In this document: piece after piece, positions 41,812 through 51,617 of the stretch
Layout: every line of letters begins with the position of its first letter
Position numbering within the stretch: the stretch's first letter is position 1
Source of the DNA: Microvirga subterranea
Lineage (GTDB): Bacteria > Pseudomonadota > Alphaproteobacteria > Rhizobiales > Beijerinckiaceae
Length of the DNA stretch: 64,000 nucleotides
NCBI RefSeq assembly: GCF_003350535.1
Contig: NZ_QQBB01000002.1
Span: 430,594-494,593 of the forward strand
Reading direction: 5' to 3'
Position numbers and translations under genes: made by a program
The notes under the pieces: model-generated
What the model saw: the letters and a program-made list of their open reading frames with translations, nothing else
Told to the model about the DNA's origin: nothing
Databases searched by the model: none

Positions 41812-42519
41812 GTGCTGGGCTTCACGATCATCGACTACGCGGCGCTTGCCTTCTTCCTTGCGTCCTGGCTCGGCTACCACGCGGCCGTCGAGATCTCCCC
41901 GGCCGGCCAGCGCAGCCTCAACAGAATCATGGACCAGTACCGCCACCGCTGGATGGAGCAGCTCGTGGTGCGCGAGAACCGGATCGTCGACACCACGATT
42001 CTGGCATCGCTCATGAACGGCACGGCCTTCTTCGCCTCGACGTCGCTGATCGCCATCGGCGGCGTGCTGGCGCTCATGCGCTCCATCGATACGGTGCTAC
42101 CGCTCTTCGCGGGGCTTCCCTTCGGCGAGCCGCCGACGCCGCTTGCCTGGGAGCTGAAAGTGATCGGGCTTGCGGTGGTCTTCGTCTACGCCTTCTTCAA
42201 GTTCGCCTGGTCCTACCGGCTCTTCAACTACATGGCCATCATGGTCGGTTCGATTCCCGTGCTGAAGGCGCACAACCATGACGAGGCGCTCGCCGTCGCC
42301 CGGCAGGCGGGGCTGATGAACGCGGTCGCGGGCAAGCACTTCAACCGCGGACAGCGGGCTTTCTTCTTTTCGCTCGCCTATCTCGGCTGGTTCGTCAGCG
42401 CCTATCTTTTCATGGCGGCGACGGCGGGCGTGCTCTATGTCATGTGGCGCCGCCAGTTCATATCGGATGCGCGGATCGCGGCGCTGAGTGGGACCCATGC
42501 CAAGAAAACCGACTCCTGA
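41812..42519 (+). CDS. DUF599 family membrane protein
   Basis: 235 residues from GTG 41812. Four hydrophobic segments (about residues 5-22, 65-85, 110-130 and 190-215) and the conserved RENRIVDTTILASLMNGTAFFASTSLIAIGG stretch (read in part at residues 54-84) of DUF599. Function of the family is unknown. Its end overlaps the next gene by 23 bases, so coupled expression is likely. Confidence 0.85.
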   Translation: MLGFTIIDYAALAFFLASWLGYHAAVEISPAGQRSLNRIMDQYRHRWMEQLVVRENRIVDTTILASLMNGTAFFASTSLIAIGGVLALMRSIDTVLPLFAGLPFGEPPTPLAWELKVIGLAVVFVYAFFKFAWSYRLFNYMAIMVGSIPVLKAHNHDEALAVARQAGLMNAVAGKHFNRGQRAFFFSLAYLGWFVSAYLFMAATAGVLYVMWRRQFISDARIAALSGTHAKKTDS

Positions 42520-42775
42520 GGAGATCGAGACCGCCATGCTGGCGCTGGTGACGGAGCGTGGGGCTGGCAAGAACCTCGACCCGACGGAGGTGGCCCGCGT
42601 GGTCGGCGGCGACAAGCCCGATGAATGGGGCCCCCTGATGGGGCTGGTGCGCCAAGTGGCCGTGCGGCTGATGAAGCAGGGACGCATCGTCATCCTGCGC
42701 AAGGGACGTCCGGCCGATCCGGACGATTTCCGCGGGATCTACCGGCTGACGCTGCCGCCTTCGCCCGAGGCCTGA
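42497..42775 (+). CDS. DUF3253 family protein
   Basis: 92 residues from ATG 42497 (MPRKPTPEEIETAMLAL); GTG 42488 is an alternative. It has the DUF3253 pattern: LVTERGAGKNLDPTEVARVV, then WGPLMGLVRQVAVRLMKQGRIVILRKGRP, with a winged-helix-like layout. Start lies inside DUF599; its 3' end overlaps the convergent YdcF gene by 37 bases. Function unknown. Confidence 0.85.
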   Translation: MPRKPTPEEIETAMLALVTERGAGKNLDPTEVARVVGGDKPDEWGPLMGLVRQVAVRLMKQGRIVILRKGRPADPDDFRGIYRLTLPPSPEA

Positions 42776-43569
42776 GGGCCGGGAAAGAGTTCGCTGGAAC
42801 GCCCCGCCAGGTAATAGGCGACGAGGCCTGCCCACTCCTTGGCTCCGACATCGAAGCGACGAAGCCCGTCGGAGACAGTGGCGAAGCCGCGTACGCCGTG
42901 GAAGCTGCCGCCGACCCGGAAATCGACCGGGTAGGGGATGACGGGAAAACCGGCCTTCTCGAAGACGCCAATGGCGCGAGGCATGTGCCAGGCGGACGTC
43001 ACCAGAAGCCAGCGCTCCCCTTCCTTGGGCTTCGCGACCTGCACCGAATAGATGGCGTTCTCGAAGGTCGTCCTGGACCTGTCCTCGATGAGGATCCGGT
43101 TCGGGTCGATGCCGATGCTCTTCATGAACGCAGCGGTGACCGGCGCCTCCGCCGTTCCGTCACCGAACACGGTGCCGCCGCCTCCCACGATAAGGAGGCG
43201 CGCATCGGGGTAGCGATGGGAGAGCTGGATCACGTCGAGCACCCGCTCGGCCGCCTCGTTGACGACGATGGAGCCCCGGTTGATCGAATCCTCCGCATCG
43301 ACAGAGCCGCCGAGAAGGATGATCCCGTCGATCGGCCTGCCGTCGTCCTGAAAGACCGGGAAGCGGCCCTCCAGGGGCACGAAGAGGTAGTTGGCGAGGG
43401 GCAGCAGGCCGAACGCGACGGTCGCCAGGGCGAAGACCAGAGCGACCCCGATCCCGATCCGCCGCAGGCGCTTCGTGAGGGCGATCAGCAGCCCCAGCAC
43501 GACGAGGCTGAGCAGCAGGTTCGACGGCGTGGCGAAAAACCAGGCGATTTTCGAAACGTAGTAGAACAC
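42739..43569 (-). CDS. YdcF/ElyC family protein (DUF218)
   Basis: 276 residues. Two N-terminal hydrophobic segments (about 8-32 and 38-58), then a DUF218 domain: DGIILLGGSVD, the RLLIVGGGGTVFGDG loop, EDRSRTTFENAIYS and LLVTSAWHMPRAIGVFEKAG. ElyC-type members act in envelope biogenesis, probably at the level of undecaprenyl carriers or peptidoglycan. The 3' end overlaps the convergent DUF3253 gene by 37 bases. Confidence 0.9.
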   Translation of the reverse strand: MFYYVSKIAWFFATPSNLLLSLVVLGLLIALTKRLRRIGIGVALVFALATVAFGLLPLANYLFVPLEGRFPVFQDDGRPIDGIILLGGSVDAEDSINRGSIVVNEAAERVLDVIQLSHRYPDARLLIVGGGGTVFGDGTAEAPVTAAFMKSIGIDPNRILIEDRSRTTFENAIYSVQVAKPKEGERWLLVTSAWHMPRAIGVFEKAGFPVIPYPVDFRVGGSFHGVRGFATVSDGLRRFDVGAKEWAGLVAYYLAGRSSELFPGPQASGEGGSVSR

Positions 43570-43593
43570 GTGCTGCCGGCCCTCCCGTGAGTG

Positions 43594-44298
43594 TTAGCTG
43601 TTGCCGGATTCCGCCTCGTAGCGGGCCTTGGTCTCGGCATTGGGCGGATAGAGGCCGGGCAGGGGCACGCCCTTGTCGACCTCGCGCATGATCCACAGCT
43701 CGAGCCGCTCCTGCTCGACGGCGGCCTTCGCGACCTCCTCGACGATGGCGGCCGGGATCACCACCACGCCGTCCTGGTCGGCGACGATCACGTCATCGGG
43801 GAACACCGCGACGCCGCCGCAGCCGATCGGCTCCTGCCAGCCCACGAAGGTCAGGCCCGCCACGGACGGAGGGGCCGCCGCGCCCGAGCACCAGACGGGG
43901 AGGCCCGTGCCGTCGACGCCGACCGCGTCACGCACCACGCCGTCGGTCACGAGAGCCGTCACGCCGCGCTTCTTCATGCGGGCCGTGAGGATGTCGCCGA
44001 AGATGCCGGCATCCTTCACGCCCATGGAATCCACGACCGCGATGCAGCCCTCCGGCATGTCCTCGATGGCGCCGCGGGTGGAGCGGGGGGAGGACCAGGA
44101 TTCCGGCGTCGCCAGATCCTCGCGGGCCGGCACGAAGCGCAGGGTGAAGGCGCGGCCCACCAGACGCTCCCCGGCGTTGAAGGCCGGCATCGGCCCCTGC
44201 ATCCAGCAGCGCCGGATCCCCTTCTTCAGGAGAACGGTGGTGATGGTTGCGGTGGAAGCGGCGCGCAGGGCGTCGACGATGGCTTTGTCGAGGGTCAT
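43594..44298 (-). CDS. RraA-like aldolase/dimethylmenaquinone methyltransferase family protein
   Basis: 234 residues from ATG at 44298 (MTLDKAIVDALRAAST). The RraA fold signature GDILTARMKKRGVTALVTDGVVRD (read at about residues 98-121) contains the G-x-x-x-A...G-x-x-G-x-V-x-D-G-x-x-R-D pattern, whose Arg and Asp bind metal and oxaloacetate or HMG in the aldolase members. In this family many so-called RraA proteins are 4-hydroxy-4-methyl-2-oxoglutarate/oxaloacetate aldolases. It lies 87 bases downstream of the isovaleryl-CoA dehydrogenase gene on the same strand. Confidence 0.85.
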   Translation of the reverse strand: MTLDKAIVDALRAASTATITTVLLKKGIRRCWMQGPMPAFNAGERLVGRAFTLRFVPAREDLATPESWSSPRSTRGAIEDMPEGCIAVVDSMGVKDAGIFGDILTARMKKRGVTALVTDGVVRDAVGVDGTGLPVWCSGAAAPPSVAGLTFVGWQEPIGCGGVAVFPDDVIVADQDGVVVIPAAIVEEVAKAAVEQERLELWIMREVDKGVPLPGLYPPNAETKARYEAESGNS

Positions 44299-44385
44299 GA
44301 GTAAGCGGTTCCTGACGTTGGGACATGCGGTCATAGCCCTTCAGGCAGCGAGCGCCAATGTCCTGTGCTGGCGTCCGATATGCGT

Positions 44386-45558
44386 TTACGCCGTCTTCTC
44401 GAACAGCTCGCGGCCGATCAGCATGCGCCGGATCTCGCTCGTGCCGGCGCCGATCTCGTAGAGCTTGGCGTCGCGCAGGAGGCGGCCGGTCGGGTAGTCG
44501 TTGATGTAGCCGTTGCCGCCGAGCAGCTGGATGGCGTCGAGGGCGCATTTGGTGGCCTGCTCGGCCGCGTAGAGGATCGCGCCGGCCGCGTCCTCGCGGG
44601 TGGTCTCGCCCCGGTCGCAGGCCTTGGCGACGGCGTAGACGTAGGCCTTCGCGGCGTTCATGTTCACGTACATGTCGGCCACCTTGCCCTGGACGAGCTG
44701 GAAGGTGCCGATGGGCTGGCCGAACTGCTTGCGCTCGTGGATGTAGGGCAGCACCACGTCCATGCAGGCCTGCATGATCCCGAGAGGGCCGGCCGCCAGG
44801 ATGGCGCGCTCGTAGTCGAGGCCGGACATGAGCACGTTCACGCCCCGGCCGACCTGACCGAGCACGTTCTCCTCCGGCACCTCGCATTCCTCGAAGACGA
44901 GCTCGCAGGTGTCCGAGCCGCGCATGCCGATCTTGTCGAGCTTCTGCTGCGTGGAGAAGCCCTTGAAGCTCTTCTCGATGATGAAGGCGGTCATGCCGCG
45001 CGGGCCGGCATCCGGATCGGTCTTGGCGTAGACCACGAGGACGTCGGCGCCGGGGCCGTTCGTGATCCACATCTTGGTGCCGGTGATGAAATATCGGTCG
45101 CCGCGCTTCTCGGCGCGGGTGCGCATGGAGACCACGTCCGAGCCCGATCCAGGCTCCGACATGGCGAGCGCGCCGAGATGCTCGCCGGCGATCAGCTTCG
45201 GCAGGTAGCGTTGCTTCTGATCCTCGCTGCCGTTGCGGCGGATCTGGTTGATGCAGAGGTTCGAATGGGCGCCGTACGAGAGGCCGACCGACGCGGATGC
45301 GCGGGAGATTTCCTCAACGGCAATCACATGTTCGAGATAGCCGAGGCCGATGCCGCCATATTCCTCCTCGACCGTGATGCCGTGGAGGCCGAGCTCGCCC
45401 ATCTGGGGCCAGAGATCGCGGGGAAACTCGTTGGTGCGGTCGATCTCCTGGGCGCGGGGCGCGATGTGGTCCTGGGCGAAGTTGCGCACCGTCGCGCGGA
45501 TGGCGTCGGCCGTTTCGCCGAGATCGAAGTTGAAGATCTTGGAATCGTTGGGAATCAC
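44386..45558 (-). CDS. ivd: Isovaleryl-CoA dehydrogenase
   Basis: 390 residues from GTG at 45558 ([21 protein letters not shown]). The ATG at 45582 is rejected because AGGAGAG, which serves the GTG at about seven bases, lies inside that extension. Acyl-CoA dehydrogenase with [15 protein letters not shown], the flavin-binding WITNGP, and catalytic Glu in [12 protein letters not shown], the position used by isovaleryl-CoA dehydrogenases. Oxidises isovaleryl-CoA to 3-methylcrotonyl-CoA in leucine breakdown. The matching carboxylase beta gene is 4.4 kb away on the other strand. Confidence 0.93.
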   Translation of the reverse strand: MIPNDSKIFNFDLGETADAIRATVRNFAQDHIAPRAQEIDRTNEFPRDLWPQMGELGLHGITVEEEYGGIGLGYLEHVIAVEEISRASASVGLSYGAHSNLCINQIRRNGSEDQKQRYLPKLIAGEHLGALAMSEPGSGSDVVSMRTRAEKRGDRYFITGTKMWITNGPGADVLVVYAKTDPDAGPRGMTAFIIEKSFKGFSTQQKLDKIGMRGSDTCELVFEECEVPEENVLGQVGRGVNVLMSGLDYERAILAAGPLGIMQACMDVVLPYIHERKQFGQPIGTFQLVQGKVADMYVNMNAAKAYVYAVAKACDRGETTREDAAGAILYAAEQATKCALDAIQLLGGNGYINDYPTGRLLRDAKLYEIGAGTSEIRRMLIGRELFEKTA

Positions 45559-45703
45559 AGCGTTTCTCTCCTGGTCCCACACCGAGCCTCCGCAGAGCAG
45601 GGCTCAAGGGCGGGCCTATTGTCCCGCCGCTCGGCAGTGCGGGCAAGCGCCGCCGGGCGGGATGATTGGGGAGAGATATAGCAGCCTTTGCGGCGAAGTC
45701 AGG

Positions 45704-46639
45704 CTATTCCTCGAAGCTCGCCGTCTGCACCGCCGTGTCCACGTCGCGGCACACGCCGATGGGCTTGAGCTTCTGGTGGTCGCGCGGGTCGCACTTGCTT
45801 TGGACGAACATGCGCCACTGGTTTTCCGTGCCGTAGAAGGCGTTGCGGTCGATGTCGCCTGTCACGCCGGGCACGCGGCCGGTGGTCGTGAACTGCCAGA
45901 ACGTCCAGCGGCGGTCGTTGTAGCGGTGGTGAGGCTCGGCCGCGGTGCTGCGGATCCAGAAGGGATAGTCCTTGTATTCGCCTTCCAGGATCTCCTGGTG
46001 GAAGGTGATGTCGGTGTAGATGATCGGCCGCTTGCCCGTATGAGCCTCCATCTCGCGCAGCAGGACGTCGATCATGGCCAGGGCCTGCTGGCGCGGGACC
46101 TTCTTCGGGCAATTCACGGATTCGCCGTTCCATTCCACGTCGAGCACGGGCGGCAGGGCATCCGGGTCCTGCGGGACGTTCTTCTTGAACCAGGCCGCCT
46201 GCTCGTGGGCCGGGCGGCACCAGTAGACGAAGTGGTAGGCGCCGCGGGGGACGCCGGCATTCTTGGCCGCCCACCAGTTCTCGAGGAAGCGGTTGTCCAC
46301 GTGGTCGCCGCCTTCCGTGGCCTTGATGAAGGCGAACTGGGTGCCGGCTTGCCGCAGCGCGGCCCAGTCGACCTTGCCCTGCCATTTCGAGATGTCGACG
46401 CCGTGGATCGGCAGCCTGTGCGCCGTCGCCACGCCCGCATGGGGCTTCACGTCGCTCTTCAGCGGATACCGGCTCGACGACGGGGCGATGGCGCAGGAGG
46501 CGAGGCCGAGGGCCAAGGCGGTGACCGCTCCGAACCGCACGCAGCGGACGACGGTCTGCAGGGCAGACTGCTTCGGGGGAGATTTCCTGGAGCGGCGGGA
46601 AGGACGGCGGTTCTTCATCGGCTCGACTGTTTTACGCAT
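45704..46639 (-). CDS. Glycoside hydrolase family 25 muramidase
   Basis: 311 residues from ATG at 46639 (46618 is an alternative). The N-terminus is basic, followed by a hydrophobic segment with a lipobox-like LGLASC (Cys at about residue 49), so an exported and perhaps lipidated enzyme. The GH25 domain has GVDISKWQGKVDW, FIKATEGG, and the catalytic DVEWNG pair. Cleaves peptidoglycan glycan strands. Lies alone, 70 bases from mgtE, same strand. Likely in remodelling rather than defence. Confidence 0.9.
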   Translation of the reverse strand: MRKTVEPMKNRRPSRRSRKSPPKQSALQTVVRCVRFGAVTALALGLASCAIAPSSSRYPLKSDVKPHAGVATAHRLPIHGVDISKWQGKVDWAALRQAGTQFAFIKATEGGDHVDNRFLENWWAAKNAGVPRGAYHFVYWCRPAHEQAAWFKKNVPQDPDALPPVLDVEWNGESVNCPKKVPRQQALAMIDVLLREMEAHTGKRPIIYTDITFHQEILEGEYKDYPFWIRSTAAEPHHRYNDRRWTFWQFTTTGRVPGVTGDIDRNAFYGTENQWRMFVQSKCDPRDHQKLKPIGVCRDVDTAVQTASFEE

Positions 46640-46709
46640 GACCTGATCAGATCACGAGATGCCCCATGTCCCGTTAACAGGTCATTACGAAAACGGAGCC
46701 GAAACAGTC

Positions 46710-48134
46710 TTAAAGGCTAAACCACAGCGTCGCTATACCCAGGAAGGCGAAGAAGCCCACGATATCCGTGATGCTGGTGACGAAGGGGCCCGAGGAGACG
46801 GCGGGATCCACACCGAGGCGGTTCAGGGTCAGCGGCACGAGGATGCCGCCGAGAGCCGCAAAGATCAGGACTGTGATGAGGGCAAGGCCGATCACGATCC
46901 CGATCTGGCTGGACTGGAACCACAGGGCGGCCACGGCCCCCAGGATGACCGCGAAGACCAAGCCGTTCAGAATGCCGACGGCGGCTTCGCGACGGATGAT
47001 GCGCCAAGCATTCGTGCGGCCGAGTTCTCGGGTCGCGAGTGCGCGGACCGCGACCGTCATGGTCTGGGTGCCGGCATTGCCGCCCATCGAGGCCACGATC
47101 GGCATGAGGATCGCGAGGGCCACCATCCGCTCGAGAGATCCCTCGAAGAAGCGGATGACCCCGGCCGACAGGAAGGCCGTGCACATGTTGGCAAAGAGCC
47201 AGGGAAAGCGACTCCTCTGGATGTAGAGAACCGTGTCGGAGAGCTCCTCGTCCGACTTCACGCCGCCGAGCTGCTTGATGTCCGCGTCCGCCTCTTCCTC
47301 GAGCACGTCCACGATGTCGTCGACCATCATCACGCCGACGAGGCGGTTGGCCTCGTCCACGACGGCGGCGGAGACGAGGTTGTAGCGCTCGAACAGGCGC
47401 GCGACCTCCTCCTGGTTCTGCGTCGCCTCCACCCGGTCCGGCTCGTCATCCATGATCTCCTGGATCGTCACAGGCCGCTTCGAACGCAGCAGGCGGTCGA
47501 GCGCCACGGCGCCGAGCAGGTGGCCGGCCGGATCGATGACGAAGATCTCGTAGAAGGTCTCTGGCAGATCCGCGGTGTCGCGCATGAAATCGATCGTCTG
47601 CCCCACGGTCCAGAAGGGCGGGACGGCGATGAGCTCCGTCTGCATGCGCCGGCCGGCGCTCTCCTCCGGATAGTCGAGGGAGCGCTGGAGTGCGATGCGC
47701 TCCATGGGCGGGAGCTGGTCGAGGACCTCGGCCTTGTCCTCCTCGCCGAGGCTCTCGAGAATCGTGACCGCGTCGTCCGAATCGAGCTCGCGGACGCCCT
47801 CCGCGAGGGTCGAGGGATTCAAACCTTCGAGGATTTCCTCGCGGATAGCCTCGTCGACCTCGGTCAGAGCCGTGAAGTCGAACGCGGAGCCGAGAAGCTC
47901 GATGAGGCGGGGGCGGAAGTCTGGGTCGAGCGCCTCCAGCAGGTCGCCGAGGTCGGATTCGTGGAAATCCTCGAGCAGGTGCTGAAGGCGCGCCGTGTCC
48001 GATTCCTGGATCGTGTCGGCCACCAGGGCCACGAAATCGGGATTGATGAAGCCTTCCTCGTCGCGGAAAGGCACAGGCTCGGCCACGCCGTCCTCGGGCG
48101 TGTGGAGCGCCGTCTTGTCGTCAGCGTCCAGCAT
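46710..48134 (-). CDS. mgtE: Magnesium transporter MgtE
   Basis: 474 residues from ATG at 48134 (MLDADDKTALHTPE), preceded by AAGGACAGG; the in-frame ATG at 48173 has no site. N-terminal helical Mg-sensing domain (about 30-165), a CBS pair (about 165-285), and five membrane helices with the selectivity region MPIVASMGGNAGTQTMT. Acidic residues at the CBS face are abundant, as in the gated channel. Lies downstream of tRNA-Leu beyond a terminator. No M-box riboswitch recognised. Confidence 0.93.
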   Translation of the reverse strand: MLDADDKTALHTPEDGVAEPVPFRDEEGFINPDFVALVADTIQESDTARLQHLLEDFHESDLGDLLEALDPDFRPRLIELLGSAFDFTALTEVDEAIREEILEGLNPSTLAEGVRELDSDDAVTILESLGEEDKAEVLDQLPPMERIALQRSLDYPEESAGRRMQTELIAVPPFWTVGQTIDFMRDTADLPETFYEIFVIDPAGHLLGAVALDRLLRSKRPVTIQEIMDDEPDRVEATQNQEEVARLFERYNLVSAAVVDEANRLVGVMMVDDIVDVLEEEADADIKQLGGVKSDEELSDTVLYIQRSRFPWLFANMCTAFLSAGVIRFFEGSLERMVALAILMPIVASMGGNAGTQTMTVAVRALATRELGRTNAWRIIRREAAVGILNGLVFAVILGAVAALWFQSSQIGIVIGLALITVLIFAALGGILVPLTLNRLGVDPAVSSGPFVTSITDIVGFFAFLGIATLWFSL

Positions 48135-48304
48135 GGGCCTGTCCTTCGTGGTGATCAGAAGCCTTTTAGGCATGGGGCAGGGCCCAGACAATGCGCCGAG
48201 AAGACCTGATCGCGGAAACGGGTGGCGGTGGTTTCTCGGACCCTGATTCAGGCTCACGAGAAGGAGGTTCACTCTAGGTGACGCGCTGCGGCGGCGCAGG
48301 CAAC

Positions 48305-48333
48305 AAAAAAGGCCCCGGAACGGGACCTTTTTT
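48305..48333. terminator. Intrinsic terminator (tRNA-Leu side, bidirectional)
   Basis: AAAAAAGG-c-CCCG pairs with CGGG-a-CCTTTTTT around GAA, one mismatch in the stem. Read on the minus strand it follows the tRNA-Leu gene by 30 bases with a six-T tail, so it most likely ends that transcript before mgtE. Confidence 0.85.
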
Positions 48334-48362
48334 AGTGTGCCCTGAGGGCTTTCTCGAAGGTT

Positions 48363-48447
48363 TGGTGCGGTCGAGAGGACTCGAACCTCCACGGGTCTCC
48401 CCGCTACCACCTCAAGGTAGTGCGTCTACCAATTCCGCCACGACCGC
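48363..48447 (-). tRNA. tRNA-Leu (anticodon GAG)
   Basis: 85 bases with CCA encoded. Acceptor stem GCGGTCG/CGACCGC, discriminator A, D-loop with GGTAGACGC, anticodon stem CTACC/GGTAG around the loop TTGAGGT (anticodon GAG, reading CUC and CUU), a long variable arm closed by CGGG/CCCG, and T arm GGAGG-TTCGAGT-CCTCT. The long variable arm and the anticodon fit type II leucine tRNA. Confidence 0.95.
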
Positions 48448-48664
48448 GAAACCTTCGAAGCCAGGGTTGTCTCCCCCGGCGAGGCGGTGAACTAACAGAA
48501 CGATCGGGCCACCGCAAGCCCGTTCAGCGAGTCTTTTGCCGCATTCGCAAAACTGAGCCGCAATCCCTACCTTGTAACGGCCCTTGGCGCCTCCGGCCGA
48601 TGTTGACCGGGGCGCCGCGAGGGGGGATTGGGTAAAGCCGTTCACTGCTGCAGGAGACCAAGCC

Positions 48665-49393
48665 GTGTCGAGCCTTCGTGACAATCTGGCGGATACCTTT
48701 CCGGCCGAGGCCGGCGCCGAGCCCGTGGAATGGCTCGTGACCGAGGGGCTCACCGGCTACGAGCGGGCGGTCGCGTTCATGGAGGAGCGTGCCGCCGCCA
48801 TCGCGGACGGGCGGGCGCGCGAGCTCGTCTGGCTCGTGGAGCATCCGCCGCTCTACACGGCCGGGACCTCGGCCCAGGATGAGGACCTCGTCGACCCGGA
48901 CCGTCTTCCGGTCCACAGGACGGGGCGGGGAGGGCAGTTCACCTATCACGGGCCCGGGCAGCGGGTGGCCTATGTCATGCTCGACCTCAAGCGCCGCCAG
49001 CCCGACCTGCGCCGGTACGTGGCGGCTCTGGAGGCTTGGCTGATCGCCACGCTCGACGGGTTCAACGTCCGGGGCGAGCGGCGGGAGGACCGGGTCGGGG
49101 TCTGGGTCAGGCGCCCGACGAAGGGCGACAACACCGAGGACAAGATCGCCGCCATCGGCATCCGTGTCCGCCGGTGGGTGAGCTTCCACGGCATCAGCCT
49201 GAACGTGGAGCCGGACCTGTCCCATTTCTCGGGCATCGTGCCATGCGGGGTGACGGAGCACGGGGTCACGAGTCTCGTGGATCTCGGGATCCCGGTGACC
49301 ATGCCGGAAGTCGATTCTGTCATGCGGTCCGCCTTCGAGGAGATCTTCGGCCCGACGGTCCAGGTCGAGGAGGCGTTGCTCCAGAGCAACTGA
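48665..49393 (+). CDS. lipB: Octanoyltransferase LipB
   Basis: 242 residues from GTG 48665, eight bases after AGGAG; the ATG-less extension to 48584 has no site. Moves octanoate from acyl carrier protein to lipoyl domains. [12 protein letters not shown] (about residues 83-94), the catalytic Lys in [11 protein letters not shown] and catalytic Cys in [11 protein letters not shown] are intact. Usual family length. Divergent from the tRNA gene; stands alone with a separate lipoprotein gene 98 bases downstream. Confidence 0.95.
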   Translation: MSSLRDNLADTFPAEAGAEPVEWLVTEGLTGYERAVAFMEERAAAIADGRARELVWLVEHPPLYTAGTSAQDEDLVDPDRLPVHRTGRGGQFTYHGPGQRVAYVMLDLKRRQPDLRRYVAALEAWLIATLDGFNVRGERREDRVGVWVRRPTKGDNTEDKIAAIGIRVRRWVSFHGISLNVEPDLSHFSGIVPCGVTEHGVTSLVDLGIPVTMPEVDSVMRSAFEEIFGPTVQVEEALLQSN

Positions 49394-49491
49394 TCCGGGT
49401 TTTCGGACCTTGACCGCTACAAGACTTCTCCCCAACGGCGCTTCATGCTCTAAGCTTGTCCGGAAAAGCTGAACCACCGGCAGGCTTCTCT

Positions 49492-49818
49492 ATGCAACGC
49501 GCTCTTCTTGTCTCCCTTGTCGCTCTGGCCGCTTCGGCGTGCTCCTACACGCCCAAGCCGAGGGAGCTCATCCATATCGTCGATTCTCCCGCCGACGTCC
49601 GGGTCTGCACCCGCCTCGGCGAGGTGAGCCCCACGGTCCCCACGGTGCCGGGCTTCGGATCGGCCACGGATGCGATGCTGGATTCCACCCTGGCTCTGGG
49701 CGGCACGCATCTTTACCTCCAGCGGAACTCCCCGGACTGGAGCCTCGTGCGCGGTATCGCCTATCGCTGCGGCCCCGGCGTCGTCCGGCAGGAGACGGTG
49801 ATCCGCGCCAAGGGCTGA
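49492..49818 (+). CDS. Small lipoprotein
   Basis: 108 residues from ATG 49492 (MQRALLVSLVALAASAC). Lipobox LAASAC puts the acylated Cys at about residue 17. The mature domain starts with KPRELIHIVDSPADVRVC and contains two further Cys (VCTRLG, YRCGPG). It has a strongly conserved-looking ATDAMLDSTLALGGTHLYLQ core reminiscent of Rick-17kDa/DUF4156-like lipoproteins, which share the same layout. The family call is tentative. Confidence 0.75.
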   Translation: MQRALLVSLVALAASACSYTPKPRELIHIVDSPADVRVCTRLGEVSPTVPTVPGFGSATDAMLDSTLALGGTHLYLQRNSPDWSLVRGIAYRCGPGVVRQETVIRAKG

Positions 49819-49937
49819 TTCGCCCAAGAGCGGATCAGGAGGCGGTTGCCCCCTCGAACCTGAAATGCCAGCCTGTGACCCTTTGAAGAGGCCTCCCGCT
49901 CCGGGGGGCCTCAGTTCAATCCAGGGAGCCTGAAGAC

Positions 49938-51545
49938 GTGCCCGTCATTGCCTCCACGGCCGATCTCTCCTCCGTAACTGCGCAGGCGAACCGCGCGGCC
50001 TGGGCCGAACTCGCGCGCGAGCTGCAGGACAAGCGCTCCACTGCAGCTCAGGGTGGGCCGGCCAAAGCGCGCGAACGCCACCTCGCCCGCGGGAAGCTGC
50101 TGCCGCGGGAGCGCGTGACCCGCCTGCTCGATCCCGGCGCGCCGTTCCTGGAGCTGGGCTCGCTTGCGGCCCACGGCATGTACGAGGACGCCATCCACGG
50201 CGCCGGCATCATCACCGGCATCGGCCGCGTCGAAGGCCGCGAGGTGATGATCGTCTGCAACGATTCCACCATCAAGGGCGGCACCTACTACCCCATGACG
50301 GTGAAGAAGCACCTCCGCGCCCAGGAGGTGGCCCGAGAGAACCGTCTTCCGTGCATCTACCTCGTCGATTCCGGCGGCGCGAACCTGCCGCACCAGACCG
50401 AAGTCTTTCCGGACCGCGAGCACTTTGGCCGCATCTTCTACAACCAGGCGACCCTGTCCTCGCTGGGGATTCCGCAGATCGCCTGCGTCATGGGCTCCTG
50501 CACGGCAGGCGGCGCCTATGTGCCGGCCATGTCCGACGAGACCGTCATCGTGCGGCGTCAGGGCACCATCTTCCTAGGCGGCCCGCCCCTGGTGAAGGCC
50601 GCGACGGGCGAGGTGGTCTCGGCCGAGGATCTGGGCGGAGCCGACGTCCACGCCCGCCAGTCCGGCGTCGCCGACCACTACGCGACCGACGACGTGCACG
50701 CCTTGGCGATCGTCCGCCGCATCGTCGGCACGCTCAACACCCGCAAGAGCGTCGACATCGACCTCGCCGACCCGGTCGAGCCGAAATACGCCCTCGAGGA
50801 CCTGGACGCGATCGTGCCCACGGACCTCAAGAAGCAGTACGACATCCGCGAGGTGATCGCCCGGCTCGTCGACGGGTCGGAGTTCGACGAGTTCAAGCGG
50901 CTCTATGGCACGACCCTGGTGACGGGTTTCGCGCGACTCTGGGGCATGCCGATCGGCATCATCGCCAACAACGGCATCCTGTTCTCGGAGAGCGCTCTCA
51001 AGGGCGCGCATTTCATCGAGCTGTGCTGCCAGCGGCGCATCCCGCTCCTGTTCCTGCAGAACATCTCCGGCTTCATGGTCGGGCGTCAGTACGAGGCCGG
51101 CGGCATCGCCAAGGATGGCGCGAAGCTCGTGACGGCGGTCGCCTGCGCGCAGGTGCCGAAGATCACGGTCCTGGTCGGCGGCTCCTTCGGGGCGGGCAAT
51201 TACGGCATGTGCGGCCGGGCCTATTCGCCGCGCTTCCTGTTCACCTGGCCAAACTCGCGCATCTCCGTCATGGGCGGCGAGCAGGCCGCGAGCGTGCTCG
51301 CAACCGTTCGGCGTGACAACATCGAGGCCGAGGGCAAGTCCTGGAGCGCCGAGGATGAAGAGGCCTTCAAGGCGCCGATCCGCGAGCGCTATGAGGAGGA
51401 GGGCAGCCCCTATCACGCGACCGCCCGCCTCTGGGACGACGGCGTCATCCTCCCTTCCGAGACCCGGCGCGTGCTGGCGCTGGCCTTCTCGGCGACCCTG
51501 AACGCGCCGGTGCCCGACACGAAGTTCGGCGTCTTCCGCATGTAG
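49938..51545 (+). CDS. mccB: 3-Methylcrotonyl-CoA carboxylase, beta subunit
   Basis: 535 residues from GTG 49938, a normal MccB length. Carboxyltransferase subunit for 3-methylcrotonyl-CoA in leucine breakdown. Long N-terminal region, then [18 protein letters not shown] (around 136-153), [17 protein letters not shown], the [37 protein letters not shown] stretch (read in parts) and [22 protein letters not shown], all typical of MCC rather than PCC. No biotin-carrying alpha gene is adjacent; the next genes are a methyltransferase and ilvD. Confidence 0.92.
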   Translation: MPVIASTADLSSVTAQANRAAWAELARELQDKRSTAAQGGPAKARERHLARGKLLPRERVTRLLDPGAPFLELGSLAAHGMYEDAIHGAGIITGIGRVEGREVMIVCNDSTIKGGTYYPMTVKKHLRAQEVARENRLPCIYLVDSGGANLPHQTEVFPDREHFGRIFYNQATLSSLGIPQIACVMGSCTAGGAYVPAMSDETVIVRRQGTIFLGGPPLVKAATGEVVSAEDLGGADVHARQSGVADHYATDDVHALAIVRRIVGTLNTRKSVDIDLADPVEPKYALEDLDAIVPTDLKKQYDIREVIARLVDGSEFDEFKRLYGTTLVTGFARLWGMPIGIIANNGILFSESALKGAHFIELCCQRRIPLLFLQNISGFMVGRQYEAGGIAKDGAKLVTAVACAQVPKITVLVGGSFGAGNYGMCGRAYSPRFLFTWPNSRISVMGGEQAASVLATVRRDNIEAEGKSWSAEDEEAFKAPIRERYEEEGSPYHATARLWDDGVILPSETRRVLALAFSATLNAPVPDTKFGVFRM

Positions 51546-51617
51546 CCGCAGAGCCGGCCCTTGCCGGCCGGCGCTTCCGCACCAGCGTATTCCGGGAGAC
51601 GCTTTCCGGAGGCCGCG

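Noticed and set aside
49938..51545. Possibility that mccB is a second propionyl-CoA carboxylase beta
   Set aside because: MCC-type stretches ([15 protein letters not shown] and the 535-residue length) distinguish it from the 510-residue pccB product.
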